A DNA stretch of 64,000 bases from Megalobrama amblycephala (Eukaryota; Chordata; Actinopteri; Cypriniformes; Xenocyprididae): assembly GCF_018812025.1 (NCBI RefSeq), contig NC_063052.1:21142414-21206413 (forward strand), in the 5' to 3' direction. Below, one piece after another: positions 25,801 through 38,225 of this stretch; position 1 is the first letter of the stretch; each line of letters starts with the position of its first letter. The notes beneath the pieces are model-generated. The model had not been told where the DNA came from. It made no database searches and saw only the letters and a program-made list of their open reading frames with translations. The position numbers and the translations under genes are program-made.

Positions 25801-28578
25801 CCCCATGAATACATCACCCTATGTGGATCCTCAGAAGTCGGGTCACAGTATTTGGGAGGAGTTCTCCATGAGCTTCACCCCAGCTGTCAGGGAGGTGGTG
25901 GAATTTGCAAAGCGTATCCCAGGATTCAAAGATCTATCCCAGCATGACCAGGTCAGCCTGCTCAAGGCTGGTACCTTTGAGGTATGAACAAAACACAACA
26001 CAATCTCTACGCTGAATCCTATAGCAAGTAATAAATTTCATTTAAACTGTAAAAAGATCTGAGGTTTCCTGTTTGGTCTGTAGGTGCTGGTGGTGCGCTT
26101 TACATCCCTGTTCGATATGAAGGAGCGGACGGTTACATTTCTGAGTGGCAAGAAGTATAGCGTGGAGGCTCTGCGGTCTTTGGGAGCTGGAGATCTCCTC
26201 AACTCAATGTTTGACTTCACTGAGAAGCTGCAAGCTCTCAACCTCAGTGAGGAGGAAATGAGCCTCTTTACGGCTGTAGTGCTGGTGTCTGCAGGTATTT
26301 ATCACTTCTTGTTGTGTCATACCGTTCTCAGACCATACACTCTATAGTTTTGTATCTAAGATGATGAAATGACTCTTTGCAAATTCAAATGACAGTTTAA
26401 GGCTTTAAATATTAAATATTTGCAATTAAAGGGTCATGAAACCCCCCTGTTTTAGCCTGGTCGTTCACACCTCTGAGCTGGAAAAACTCTGTAAAAATGG
26501 GCATGTGTAGAGGTGGGGGAAGAGGGGAGAGAACAACCAATGAAACACAGACATACAACACACTCATTATATAAAATAATGAATATGAGCACGAAGAAAA
26601 ATGACAACAAACTCCCAAGCACAAGGGAGAAATGCAAAAGAATATTTAAAAGGGCTAATAATACTTTCATTACATTTACGAGCACTAGTCTCATTATAAA
26701 CGACACGTAGTTTAACACAGAAAGAATAAAGACATAGTTTAATTGTCCATTCTCTAAGTCTTTTGTCCATCAGAATAATCGTGTCATCGCGTTCAGATAC
26801 ACCACTGTGTCCAGTTTGCACATATATTTCTTTTGAAGAAGACTTGATGAAATATGTGTTCATACACCATGCTGGTTCATGTTTGGTGCAGGAGAATGTG
26901 TGAAATAATGTCTATAAAAACTTTAAACGTGGATACTTTATTCGGTATATGGTCTTTGATCCACGTGGCTCCGCGCTGAATCCGTCTATGTATTATATTA
27001 TGTGTTCGTATTCAAACTCCAGTTCTGACCGCATCGCGGGCAAAATACAAACAACACTCGTGCTTCTGTGCTGGGGGAAACATACACATTGCTCGCGTGT
27101 CCAAACGCAGAGCAGGCAGAGTTGAATGAACAGCACTTTTGTGACATTTTAATTATCCGCTGTACTGCAATCTCATGCGAACATATTTTCCATTTGTGCT
27201 GGTAGATTACAGCAAAACAAACCACATGCACCCAAACTTCTGCTCTGGTCGTGTCGTAGGAAAACGCATTTTTGTGTTGTAGCACTGAGGAAACAAGCAC
27301 CTATGACCCATGTCTCTGAATGACAACAATAGAGACAGAGGCAAGACAAGTGATATCTCATGCATAATACTGCAAATATAATCTTATACATACCACAGTG
27401 CAGTAATTTGATTGAATGAGATTTTTGTCATGAATAAATGCAGAAACGGTTGACATCAGCATGTTGGACCAGCTCATACTGGAGTCAACCAGCACTCCGG
27501 ATCTTGCCGGTATTACACGATGACATCAGATTTTGTGACGTTGCTCCAACTTTGCTTTTCCAACCTCGAAGACAGAAATCGCTCTGAAAAATGCAAAAAT
27601 AACTAATTTCAACTTATAAATAAAATTAATGAGTACCTTTAGTGTTTTCAGTGATGTGCAGTCTATACATATCTGTTCACAGCTCAGAAAATGTGTTCTG
27701 AGGTTTCATGACCCTTTAAGGATAAAGATTTCAAGATAAAGTTACAATTAGATCTCACTTAAATTTAAAAGCTAAGGATTAGTTTAGTCAATTAATCTAT
27801 ACATTGGCTCTGGAGAAAACAGTGATGTCATCGTCCAGTTCAGTTCAGTTCGCATACAATGGTGTCAATGCAGACAGATCAAAAACGTTGAATATCAAGT
27901 GTCCCCAACTAAGCAAGCCAAAAAGCGACAGCAGCAAGGAACCCAAACTCCAAAAGGTAACAAAATGGAGAAAAAAACAAAAAAAAAAATCACACATTTA
28001 AACAGTTTTTTTTTTCCTGTGAAAAAAAATTTCTTCGGCTTCTTTGGCTCACTGCAGTTTTAAGGAGAAAATACACAGCAATGGTGTTGACTGATGAATT
28101 TGAACATGGTTTGTCTTAAAGCATATTAAAAACACCACACAGACATATAAACAACATTAAAAGCTTGATTTTCACCACAGGGGGTCTTGAAGAAATAAAA
28201 TGAATGATTAAAGGTTTAAAATTGATTCAGCTCCAAACTTAGACCACGCAGGAACAAGAAGTGATGTCAGGAAGGTCATAATGATTATATAGTACAAAAA
28301 TAAACTTTTATTTTCAGACCACTGTATGCCTCGAGCCAATGAAAACTTGTGAAATTAATTCCCCTTCTGTGTTCCCCACAGATCGTTCTGGTCTCGAGAA
28401 TGTCAACTCAGTTGAGGCACTTCAGGAAACTCTAATTCGAGCTCTGCGCAGCTTGATCACCAAGAATCACCCCAACGAGATTGCCATCTTTACTAAACTG
28501 CTTCTCAAACTTCCAGACCTGCGCTCCCTCAACAACATGCACTCTGAGCAGCTCTTGGCCTTCAAGGTCCAACCCTGA
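19880..28578 (+). CDS. nr1d2: Nuclear receptor REV-ERB-beta, 8 coding exons
   Basis: Exons are 19880-19898, 21204-21419, 22042-22130, 22642-22786, 25036-25700, 25796-25981, 26084-26294 and 28382-28578: 1728 bases, 575 residues plus stop (human 579). All junctions are GT-AG and in phase. The N-terminus contains [16 protein letters not shown]. The two C4 zinc fingers start at Cys87 with P-box EGCKG, then [17 protein letters not shown]. The ligand domain covers about 380-575. Heme ligands Cys380 (VCPM) and His564 (NNMHSE) match human Cys384 and His568. It ends FKVQP without an activation helix 12, as REV-ERBs do. Known role: a heme-sensing repressor that recruits NCoR/HDAC3 at ROREs on bmal1 and other clock and metabolic genes. 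The C-terminus separates it from nr1d1. Introns 2, 4 and 7 carry transposons. Confidence 0.97.
19992..20363 (+). promoter_or_regulatory. nr1d2: E-box cluster in nr1d2 intron 1
   Basis: Perfect CACGTG E-boxes lie at 19992-19997, 20282-20287 and 20348-20353. The last is joined to a GC box GGGGCGGGGC at 20354-20363. Nearby are TGACGTG (20225-20231), TTGCATAA (20236-20243, bZIP-like), the octamer ATTTGCAT (20243-20250) and TGACGTC (20403-20409). CLOCK/BMAL1 binding to promoter and intronic E-boxes is established for mammalian Rev-erb genes; use here is inferred. Confidence 0.65.
20517..20543 (+). repeat. Poly-T run in nr1d2 intron 1
   Basis: An uninterrupted T tract of about 27 bases, followed by AT-rich sequence, separates the E-box cluster from the D-box. 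Confidence 0.8.
20785..20792 (+). promoter_or_regulatory. nr1d2: D-box in nr1d2 intron 1
   Basis: TTATGTAA is a perfect palindrome-type D-box, bound by PAR-bZIP factors (TEF, DBP, HLF) and NFIL3. D-boxes also mediate light induction in fish. It lies 0.9 kb into intron 1, downstream of the E-box cluster. Confidence 0.5.
21546..21768. mobile_element. Miniature element in nr1d2 intron 2
   Basis: The ends CCCAGTTTCACAGACAAGGC and GCCCTGTCTGTGAAACCAGG are inverted repeats, followed inwards by TTAAGCC / GGCTTAA. The element is 0.22 kb and non-coding. A partial relative lies at 47589-47681. Confidence 0.75.
22874..23998. mobile_element. TTAA-flanked element, copy A, nr1d2 intron 4
   Basis: AGGCAAAATATCCAAAAACC at the left and GTGCCT at the right are flanked by TTAA at 22870-22873 and 23999-24002. 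The internal sequence (ACACCAAAGATGCTTTAA, CATGCCTCAGAG) recurs inverted in the element directly to the right. Non-coding, 1,125 bp. Confidence 0.8.
24003..24858. mobile_element. TTAA-flanked element, copy B (inverted relative of A)
   Basis: AGGTGCAGTATGTAATTATT at the left and AATATTACATATTGCACCT at the right are inverted repeats. TTAA at 23999-24002 is shared with copy A, and the other TTAA is at 24859-24862. The body contains the reverse complement of much of copy A. The 113-aa ORF at 24532-24873 is not a known protein. Confidence 0.8.
24866..24976. repeat. Short tandem repeats in nr1d2 intron 4
   Basis: AAAT units at about 24868-24895 and TCTA units at 24957-24976 form simple microsatellites 60-170 bases before exon 5. 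Confidence 0.8.
26430..27715. mobile_element. TTAA-flanked element in nr1d2 intron 7
   Basis: AGGGTCATGAAACC at the left and GGTTTCATGACCCT at the right are perfect inverted repeats, with TTAA at 26426-26429 and 27716-27719. The 1,286-bp body has a subterminal CTGAGCTG / CAGCTCAG pair and several short ORFs without recognised domains. Confidence 0.87.
27800..28010 (+). repeat. Fish dispersed repeat fragment in nr1d2 intron 7
   Basis: AAGTGTCCCCAACTAAGCAA and GGCAAGGAACC-like text followed by ACAAAATGGAG match a fragment I have seen dispersed in fish genomes. No ends can be defined; the 65-aa ORF over it is not a gene. Confidence 0.4.
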
Positions 28579-30470
28579 CCACCTACCAACCCCCATAACT
28601 GTGGACCACGCCCCCTCCCATCCACTTCCAGAGCCTCCAGGCCCATTTCTGTCACCCACTAAGCCAATGGGGAGCCTGTTCTCATTCAAAGCCCCTTAGT
28701 TGACATTTCTCCCCATGAGGACTTCTGGGTAATATGGAGGTAGTGGGGGGGGGGGGTACTTAAGAAGTCATTGTACTGTAAAACGCCTCTGTTCGTGCTA
28801 ATGCACAAGACCCGCAGACACAAACTGGAGGGGTTTCGTTGTAGATGCTTACGAGAGTTTGTATGATTACGGGGTTTGTGTGTAAGCAGAGGCACCTTGA
28901 ATTTGTTTTTAGATTTATACTGCCTGTGCAATAAGTGACACGTTCACTGTTTTTGGATTGTTCCTTGTTGGTCTTATAATACTTTCAGAGAAGAGGAAGT
29001 AAGGTATCTTGTGGCTGTATGAAAGCTGTGTGTTGTTAACGGGAGGGGATATGAAGGGATAGTCCAACACATAAGCTTAAAACAAACGAGAAACTAGTAC
29101 ACAAGCACAGTTTGATGTCCTTTCTATAATTTGAAGACAAGAAAAGACAAAAAGCACCAACTATGTAATAGAAGAATGTGGAACAAGCTGCTAATCAGAG
29201 CTTTCTGGCAGAAAGACACAAGAATGTTTAATGGATAGATCTATTTTTGTAGTTTGTTTCCATTTTAAAAATTGTCGTTATGTGCAAAGGAAGCCACTCT
29301 ATCCTTAGGCCTGAAACATTACTCAAGTTTGTGAACGCAAATGCCTCTTGTTATACAAGCTCAATTTTATGGTAAAGGACCGCAAGTTCCAGCCATGCAT
29401 GGCTTGCCGACATTGTAGGAGACATTAACAGTCAGTTTTGTCCTTCAGGTCAGCCTTGGTGGTGCAATAATTTGAAAAGAATCTAGCTAAGAAAGTTAAA
29501 GTTAGTTTAGCTGTTGACAAGTTTATAGATAGCTACCTGAATAATGACACATTTGGTTTATTGGTACAAACATTTGAAGGTGACTCCTTTGCCAGCTTAA
29601 GTGTTTGTTACCACCAGTATTCAACTAGACCGCAGGCTTGGCCAAGCATTTGTGTTCTTGCATAGAGTATGTTTCTGACTTTAGACTTGCATAATGGTGC
29701 ATTCTGTGTATATGTTTTGATTCGTAGGGCTTTTAGTAATGACACAATGTTTCATGATGCTGAATGACAAAAGGAGGACATGCGTTTTATGTCTATAAGA
29801 ATGCATGCTCCTCCCAGTACTGATGGGACACAAAGCCATCTAGTGATGTCATAATGTCTGATTATAGCTGAGGCCACATCCTAACTGACACCTGCCGATT
29901 TGATGCATCTGTATGGGTGATCATTTCAGGCTGAATATTTATGATTAATTTTTTGACATGGTTTGGGAGGAAACGCTCCACTTCATATAAATGCAATTCT
30001 GTTCATTTCTCTTTTTTGAATGTTTTTTTTTTTTTTTTTTTGGCAAGTCTGTTGAGTGACAGTTCTTGTAGAATTATTGTGTCTGTGATTAGCTGCAGTA
30101 AGCAGATAGTGCACATACTTGAGCAATGTTGGACCAGACAGGAAAAGGAAACTGGACATGGCCCAAAACTCCATCAAGGAACACTGGCAATGCCTCTCTC
30201 CCTGCTATCTCTGGGCATCAACTCTTCTCGGGTCGGATCTGATATCAAAGCTGCTGTATGTGAATAGTTAATTAAAGAAGTATCTTCAGTTAGGTTTGGT
30301 GTTGGTGTTCCCGTCTCATTGTTCAGCCTGTGGCTCACTCATTGTCTGCGTTGTGTTGCCATAATCCAGTCTGTCCGTTTTCTTCTGTGAAAGCATTGTA
30401 AGCTAGATATATATATTGGATATATATAGAGAATTAAATGCATATAAATAAGAAAATAAACAGATAAATG
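28579..30470 (+). other. nr1d2: nr1d2 3' UTR
   Basis: After the stop codon there is 1.9 kb without recognised transposons, including a run of about 13 G near 28745 and a T tract near 30021-30042. The first convincing AATAAA, at 30455-30460, is the proposed polyadenylation signal. The ORFs at 28481-30267 are on non-coding frames of this UTR. Confidence 0.6.
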
Positions 30471-30616
30471 CTGATCTCTTTCTCCCCATGTATTTGGTTA
30501 TTTTTGCATCCATTTGTAAGGACACTTATGTAAAGAGAAAGACAAGTGAAGTCTAATAGATAGACATCCACTATCGTTCAGAATAGGTTTTGTGTGTTTT
30601 TGGAATAAGTCCTTAA

Positions 30617-30995
30617 AGGATTAGTTCACTTTCAAATTAAAATTTTCTTATAATTTACTCACCCCCATGTCATCCAAGATGTTCATGTCTTTCTGTCTTC
30701 AGTCGAAAATAAATTAAGGTTTTTTATGAAAAAATTCCAGGATTTTTCTCCATATAGTGGACTTCAGTGGCCTCCAAATGGTTGAAGGTCAAAATTACAG
30801 TTTCACTGCAGCTACAGTTTCATTGTCATATACAATATGCTAGTGCAAGTATATAACAATTAGTTAAAACTTTGACCTTTTCATAGGAAATGAGCAATGG
30901 TTTCTCTAGATAAGACCCTTATTCCTTGTCTGGGATTGTGTAGAGCGCTTTGAAGCTGCACTGAAACTGTAATTTTGACCTTCAACCTTCAATCA
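30617..30995. mobile_element. Truncated TTAA-type element
   Basis: AGGATTAGTTCACTTTCAAA follows TTAA at 30613-30616. Internal arms (AGTTTCACTGCAGC near 30800; GCTGCACTGAAACT near 30955) are inverted. The right terminal repeat is missing, so the copy is broken. Confidence 0.65.
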
Positions 30996-31589
30996 CAAAC
31001 ATATATTATTGAGCCACTATTATTGTTTCTGAAGAGCATACAATTTTCCAAGGAGATGGCCTTGAAAACTATATAAAATTATGTCCTAGATACTGGAAAT
31101 TGGTACTCAAAACAAAATCAGAGTAGTTAAATAAATTACCATCATTATCATTATTAGAAATCTGGTTTACTAACATCACTCCATTACTGAACCTGTTTTC
31201 AAGAAACAAGGATTTCCTCTTATGTAGAATATTACAGTTATTCCAAATACAAAAAAATAAAAAAAACTGGTGAGAAATAATGCTTGTAAATAAGTCCCCA
31301 AGCCAAAATCATTTGCTGATGATAACTGGAGAGTTTCATAGGAAGTTTACTAATAGAATAACTGCACATTAAAAGGAAATCTATACCTTTAATTGAGAGA
31401 CATATTGTGGGATTACACTACAAATAGAAGATTGACTGTAGAGGAAGCATTTAAGCCAATACATTTTTAGGGTATTAAGGAAGTCAAAATCAATAAAATT
31501 TAAGCCGCTCTTATATGGAAGTTTATTAATGCCAAAAGTGTTTGAAATAAAAAAGCCAGTAACACATTACAATAAGGTTAATTATTTAA

Positions 31590-33850
31590 AGCTACAGTCC
31601 GTAACTTTTTTTGGCAAGTATGCGTCATTACGTCACGTCTGTAAACTGAAAGGAAGGAGTTCTAGCAAGTAGACTATACATATAGGATGCTGCTGGTAGC
31701 GGATCATTTATAGCCTTTTCTCACAGCAGCTGAAATAATTAAACTTAACATTTTGATGGGAGATTTTAATCCAGAATGGTCCAAATGACAATCATCAGTG
31801 ACAACTGGAGATTCACCCATAGTCAAAAGCAAAAGACTTCGGACTGTGGAGTGGCTACAGAAATTGAAATCTACAGGCAACGCTAATACACACTAAATAC
31901 ATAGTCACACAATGCTGATGTCGTTTACATTAACAATTTGAGAACAAAGTATAACAACAATAATAATTTGCATGGTTTGATGTGATATGAGCTAAGCGTT
32001 TGTTCGATTTAAAGGCAGGGTAGGTAATAAATTTTGTTCCAAACTTTCCATATATATACACATGCATAATTAAAATGTAAGAACTCTGATAAAAAGAGTA
32101 TACAAATCGAGTGACTCTAGACCGTTTAATCTGTATTAAACACAGCTCATTATTTCCATCTGGGACGAAACATAGGATTGGCTTAGGCGGCTGTCACTCT
32201 CTCACAACCATGGCAACCACCCTTTTGACACACATGACCTGCCCACTTGCGCGCGCACGTTTGATTTGGGGAATTCAAGAGGAATACCATCCTAGGAATA
32301 CCAAAACAATGGCAGAGAAACAGCAAGCAAAATTCACAGTACCGGCCTATGCAGTTAGTGAAGGCAAACCAGGCAAAAAAGGAAGACAGTAACAGTACAA
32401 GAAAAGGCAATGAACAAAAAGTCTTTGGATAAACAAAGAAATAAAACGCGAGTTAATATCGGCGTGGCTCTCCAGCGATGGCGAGAACTGAGGGAACTCA
32501 AGGGGCTGAAAAGTGACTCCTTGATGGCTTTATTTCTGCTGGACAGGTAAATCTTTCTTTTTGTATTTTGATCATACATATTTTTTTGTTTATTTTTTCA
32601 TGAAGCATGTGTCATTAGCACACGTAGCTGCGTAATATAGCTAACATAACATTACTTAGCGAGCCATAGTAGAGACGATAAATAATCTATAGGCCTAGCT
32701 CAAGATGATAGCTATAGTGTTGAATTGTGCATAATTTTGCTTTAGATAACTAAATACATGTTTAACAGATAGTAGGCCTAACGTTACTCCGCATCTAGGA
32801 ACTTTTCTTAGAACTATATTTACCCTCTGTCTAACTCTTTTACCATGTTCACCTGTAAGTTTACCTGCACGTTTTTTTTCGCCTTTGTTTTGTTTTTATA
32901 TTCTCTACCTATGTTTACTGATGTCTTTATCTTGTATCTGTGTGTGTCGTACACACTTTGTTGTATGTGTGTGTTATTATTTTGTGTCTGCAATGCAGTT
33001 GTGAGTTGATATTTGAGTGTATGTTACTCTGTTTATCTGTAGAACAACGTACATGTTATGAATCTTACACGAAATTCATCTTCATCACAGTGTAAATGAT
33101 GGTAATGGAAAAACGTGTATCATGCAACCTGTTTTTAGCTTTGCCTTATAGATAACTAACTCGTTAGCGAATTAAATTATGTTTATCTTCATAATTATAA
33201 AGTTATTTTTATTACATGTGATTCTGACATGATGTCACTACATGCACTGTGCTCCTTTCTCTCCGCTCGTCTCAGGTAAATAATGCGTCTTCCAGCTCAG
33301 TGGTCGGAGTCGCACGTTCATGCGTTTTGGGGGCGTGGCTTTAGAAGGAGCCCAGAAGGGAGGGGGTGGAGTGAATGGAAATAATGAGCTGTCTTTAAAA
33401 CAGTCGTGAGAGGTCTACAGACACTCGATTTTTATACTTTCTTTTTCAGAGTACTTACATTTTAAATATGTATTGATATATAAATAAAGTTTAAACAAAT
33501 TTTGAAAAAAACGTTTTTTTTATACATTTTTTACCTACCCTGCCTTTAATCATGATTGGCAGTGCAATTTATTGTAGGCTAATGCTTTTTTCCTCAGTTG
33601 GTCAGAACAAAAGTGGCAGATTTGTTACTTGTTCAGACATTTTCTGGTAAAAATTCTTATTTTGATCATACTTCCAAGATGTTGAATCTGTGATTCTGAA
33701 CATTATCCACTGATGGGGTGACAGACATTCATCCGCGCTGAGGAGTCGTGCCAATGCACAACGCACAACGATAATAATTCTGCATATAACCGCAACTGTA
33801 GGTTTCAAACAGAGAAGGAGACAAAGAGGCAAAACTTACAGACAGCAGCT
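31590..33850. mobile_element. TTAA-flanked element, outer of a nested pair
   Basis: AGCTACAGTCCGTAAC at the left and (reverse complement) AGCTGCTGTCTGTAAG at the right are inverted repeats, with TTAA at 31586-31589 and 33851-33854. It is interrupted by a second element at 32013-33545; without that it is about 0.72 kb. Non-coding. Confidence 0.78.
32013..33545. mobile_element. TTAA-flanked element, inner of a nested pair
   Basis: AGGCAGGGTAGGTAA and TTACCTACCCTGCCT are inverted repeats, with TTAA at 32009-32012 and 33546-33549. The 1,533-bp body holds a 93-aa ORF (32111-32392) that I do not recognise. Being inside 31590-33850, it is the younger insertion. Confidence 0.85.
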
Positions 33851-34159
33851 TTAACATTAGCTCATATACCACAGGTACGAGACCCCTCCCACCGCTGCGC
33901 AAGTGAGGATGAATGAATCACCTGAGAGCACAGTGAAGCGTGTTTAAAATACATAACAGCATATAAAATGAATTGCTGAATTACTTATAAATAGATTTGA
34001 TATTATACATATTAGAGAATGTCTTATACGGCACTTATTTTAAGTTTTACCGCAAATATGTTTTTGACAAATTTGCTAGTTAAAACGTGTAGTTAACACA
34101 CAACAGGAACTATCAAGACATTTTAGTAAATTTTATGAAAATGTTATGATAATTATTGC

Positions 34160-34600
34160 TACATTATACCATTCGTGAGTGAACATTGCCAGAAGTGGCC
34201 CAGATCTCTATAGCCAGAGTTGGGCCAGTTACGGTAAACAGGAATCGGCCCAGTGCTTTACAGCTGTAACAAATATACTTGTGCCAGAGCGAGCTGCGGG
34301 CCACAATCGGCCTGGTTAACACACGCCGATACTGAGTCTGATAATGAACTGCACTTATACACTATTTATTAATCTTTGTTAATGTTCATTTCAACATTTA
34401 CTAATACATAATTAAAATCTTGTTAACATTAGTTAATGCACTGTTAATTAACATGAACAAACAATGAACAACTGTATCTTCATTAACTAACGTTAACAAA
34501 GATTAGTAAATACAGTATGTATTGTTCATGGTTAGTTCATGTTAGTTAATACATTAACTAATGAACCTTATTGTAAAGTGTTACCAAAAAGCCTGTTGAA
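34160..34600. repeat. Dispersed cyprinid repeat fragments
   Basis: GGCCCAG / GTTGGGCCAG text (34196-34330) is followed by an AT-rich block with inverted phrases (TTAATCTTTGTTAATGTT against AACGTTAACAAAGATTA), ending TTATTGTAAAGTGTTACC. Both parts look like repeats; no gene is present between 33855 and 35060. Confidence 0.55.
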
Positions 34601-34631
34601 TTGCACTAATTAAAAAAATGTGCATTGCATT

Positions 34632-34637
<6 letters not shown>

Positions 34638-34708
<71 letters not shown>

Positions 34709-34740
34709 TTTTTTTTATTTATTTATTTTTTTTTTTTATG
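34638..34740. repeat. TA microsatellite followed by T-rich tract
   Basis: About 26 TA units (34638-34690) run directly into T-rich sequence to about 34738. Confidence 0.9.
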
Positions 34741-35065
34741 CATTGTATTTTTAGGGCTTGCATTTATGTGGGCTGAAATTCAACATGGTCATATTTATAC
34801 TGTGAATATTTCAATTCAAAACATTTCACCCACATTTTCATTATTAAAAATTTGAAGATTCACATTCACCTTTCAGATTTCACTTCTAACATATTCAGTC
34901 TGTTTAAAAATACAACCAAAAATATTTAACAGGCAATTTTCGGTCCATTTTATTTCGCTTTACAAATTCGCTTCCACAAGTTCAGTGGTTCAAATTTAAA
35001 ATTGGACATCCGGGGACTGCAGGAATAACAGTAGATTGCCGATACATGATCTCCAACTGCTGTTA

Positions 35066-36324
35066 AGCCGGGGACACACCTAACAATTAGCTGAAACATT
35101 CTAAGACTGAACAGAACACACATACCGATTGTTTCCTTCAACTGGAGCCGATTTTAATCGTTGACAGTCGGAGAAGAACACAAACGTTTACGATTGAGAC
35201 CGCTGCTAAGCAACACACTGTGCGCGGGATCTTGAAAATGGATGTAAACAAACAGCTGGCGCTCTTCATCTGCAGCTATATTTGTGCGGAAAATAACAAA
35301 AAAAAAGAGGAAAACGCGCACTTTGTTTTCAACAGAGAGAATTTGAGGTGAGTAAACTTTGGTAAATTAATCTATTTTTAGAGCTTGCACTCCGGTGGTG
35401 TCGCCGTTGTTAAGCAATGATAAGCTGCGATCCTCAATGAAGCTTGTTCGACTTGAAACGGCACTGTACAGACCATTAAATTACCACAGAAGTAAATTAT
35501 ACTACCACAATGCGACCTCAAAGGGCACTTTCACTTTCGCGATCAAAGGGGCAGGGCTCTTTATATTCTCTCTGTATATATTGTATCATTAACTGTTAAT
35601 TTTGTATCCGTATCTTTCCAGATAAATAATATATATACAAAACATGATAAAAAAAAGTCTAACGTTAGTCATTATCTTTATCACTTGTTGCCCCCCTATT
35701 GGCTGGTGCCCCAGGACACTCGCCCAATCCCGTCTATGGATAATCCGGTCCTGTACCTGATACGTTCAAAGCTTCCGCAATAGCAGCCCAGCTTCTTTCC
35801 TTATCACTTCTATTATGGTACGTTATTCCTTCGAAGATATGTTGTATTCGTACTCTTGCCAGAGTTCAACCAGTTTTTCTTCCATACCGGTTGTCCAATG
35901 TGTATTTATGTTGCAAATGTTTTTTGACGCCATTTCGCCGCTTGTTTACAATCGCCTGACACAGTCTCCAAGGAAACAGAGACGTCATCGGTCGCAAATA
36001 TTATGCTGCCTTCACGTGCTCTCAGCGCTATTGTAAAAATGACTTTCCTTTCGAAACTTGAATGCGATTTGCTCGTAATCACTACTTCAGAAGTGGGAAT
36101 TATCAAATTTGAGAAGAATCTTTGTGAGGAGGACTGGCAATGACTGTTTCTAAAAATTCTAAGACTAGAATCGTTAGACGCAGCACACTGCACGATTTTA
36201 AGCACCAACTGTAAACACCGACTGAACGCAACTGGCTCTGACTCGGCGCGATTGGACATGATCAGTCGTAAGTATCAAATTACACTCATAATCGGCCTTA
36301 CAATCGTTAGGTGTGTCCCCGGCT
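35066..36324. mobile_element. Harbinger-like non-autonomous element
   Basis: AGCCGGGGACACACCTAAC at the left and GTTAGGTGTGTCCCCGGCT at the right are perfect inverted repeats. The triplet TTA occurs directly before (35063-35065) and after (36325-36327), the TWA duplication typical of PIF/Harbinger. The 1,259-bp body has ORFs up to 117 aa without a transposase domain. Confidence 0.8.
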
Positions 36325-37118
36325 TTAGTCGTCTTCATTCATTCACAAAAATGGATTTACAGAAATAGAGCAAATGGTAAGTGTGATTATCAGGGCTAGA
36401 ATATATGCAGAAAAGCTGATAAAGACACAAACTGTGTTCATGTTTAATTAGATGTCTTCACGATGACTTTCCCTGTGTATAGACTGCATGTAAGCTGCTT
36501 TCTCTACTGCGAATAAGATTATTGCCTTGCAGCAAGCCTAGTGCAGAGCCTGAGAAACCCGAGTGCATTGCCTGTTGGGCTTAGTGTACCTGCCTGGCCA
36601 TCGCAGATAACCTCTGGTCTCATTCTGCTCTGCCATAACTGCTCTCCAGCCTACCGTCATCTTGATCTATTTACCTGCCCATTGTTTGGACTGTGTTCCT
36701 CTCTTCCCTTGCCGCATTGTGTCTTGTGTGTTGTTTGTTAATAAACTCATTCCCATTGTTTGGACTGAAAATGTAACTTCACCATTACATGAATAAATTG
36801 TATGTTCAAACATTCAAATAGAAAAAAATGTTAAATTAAATTGAAATATTTAACAATATTAATGTTTACTGTATGTTTACTGTAAATTGCTTGGTGAGCG
36901 AAACTTTCAAAAACAGTGGTGATCGGCAGGGGTGGAGGCTTGAAAATATTTTTCTCGAAAAAAAAGGGGGCTGGCAGTGTGGAAGCCACTGTTGACATTT
37001 TGTTAATGTCTTAAACTCAGGGCTGTTTTAAAAGACGCTAAGAAAAGCGAGGATTAAACTCCAAAACCACTTGAGAACCTCAAATGAGTTGGGGCTAAAG
37101 CGGTTTCATGAAAGGTAA
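36325..37118. other. Intergenic, possible LTR-like remnant
   Basis: Between 36530 and 36780 a CT-rich segment with CCTGCCCATTGTTTGGACTG and TTAATAAACTCATTCCC looks like the R/U5 part of an LTR. No partner LTR was found, so this stays tentative. The rest shows nothing I recognise. Confidence 0.3.
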
Positions 37119-38225
37119 TTAAAGGTCTAGAATCAAAAATTGAATACCTCGGATTCAAGAGTTGTGGAAAAGACAGTTTCAAATATTGCTTCCTCCTTCT
37201 GAAAATTTGTTTGTCCGGAAAAACTTCACCATTACATGATCATTAATAATGACCCCAAATTGTGCCAGCCCATGTTACACAAGGGCAGCCAAAACATTGC
37301 ACAGCAAATACCGTCTGTTCCTGAAAACTTCCCAAATTCTCCCTGTTAATGTTCATTCACACCAAATTGAAATAGCACACCACATTTAACAGCTGCATAT
37401 TAACAGGAATGTTCCAAACACACCACCTACGAAGTATTGTATGTTTACTGTATCCTGTCTGCCTACTTGTTATCGTTCCTGCCTGTTTCTTGTTTTCGTC
37501 CCGTTGCTGCCTGTCCTGATCCTTGCCTCGTATACTGTTCTGTGAGTGATATCTGCCTGCCTTTTGACCTACCGCCTGTACCCTAAACCCTGCCTGTCCT
37601 TTGCTGCTTCCGTTTGCAGCCTTGGACCATTCTCACTGTAAATAAAAGCATAGCCTGAGATTCGTAACTTTCGCCAACAAAAGCTTCTACAGTGTCCAGT
37701 GATGGACCCAGCCATATGTCTTGCAGCCTTCGTCAAGGTAACTGTACCCTGGAGCACATATTCAAAAGCTGGATATTGCCCAATCTGAATATTGCCCTTT
37801 CTTTTTTATTTATGGATTAAACGAACCACTTAAGGACTATGTAAAATGGTCCAAGGGTCGTTCGTGGAGTTCTTGGAGGCTCACAGGGTTCAACTTTTAC
37901 TGTGGGGGTCGCGGAGGAACGGCACGCTGAACCACATAATGGCGGCCGCTAAGCTGCACATTGGCGGGAAGCCATCATGTCTCCGCTGATCGCCCAGAGC
38001 AACGTCACGCCTTCGCTCGCCCAGAGCAACGACGCCTTTTAGGACACGCCTTTTCGCCCAGAGAGTAGCTCGCTTCGCCCAGAGCAACGTACGCCTTCGC
38101 TATCGCCCAACATCACGTCTTCGCCCAGAGCATGTCACGTCGCCGCTGATCGCCCAAACGTCACGCATTCAGAGAACGAGGAACGTTCCAGTGTGGGATC
38201 CACCGCTGTTCAACGCGTGCGGCTG

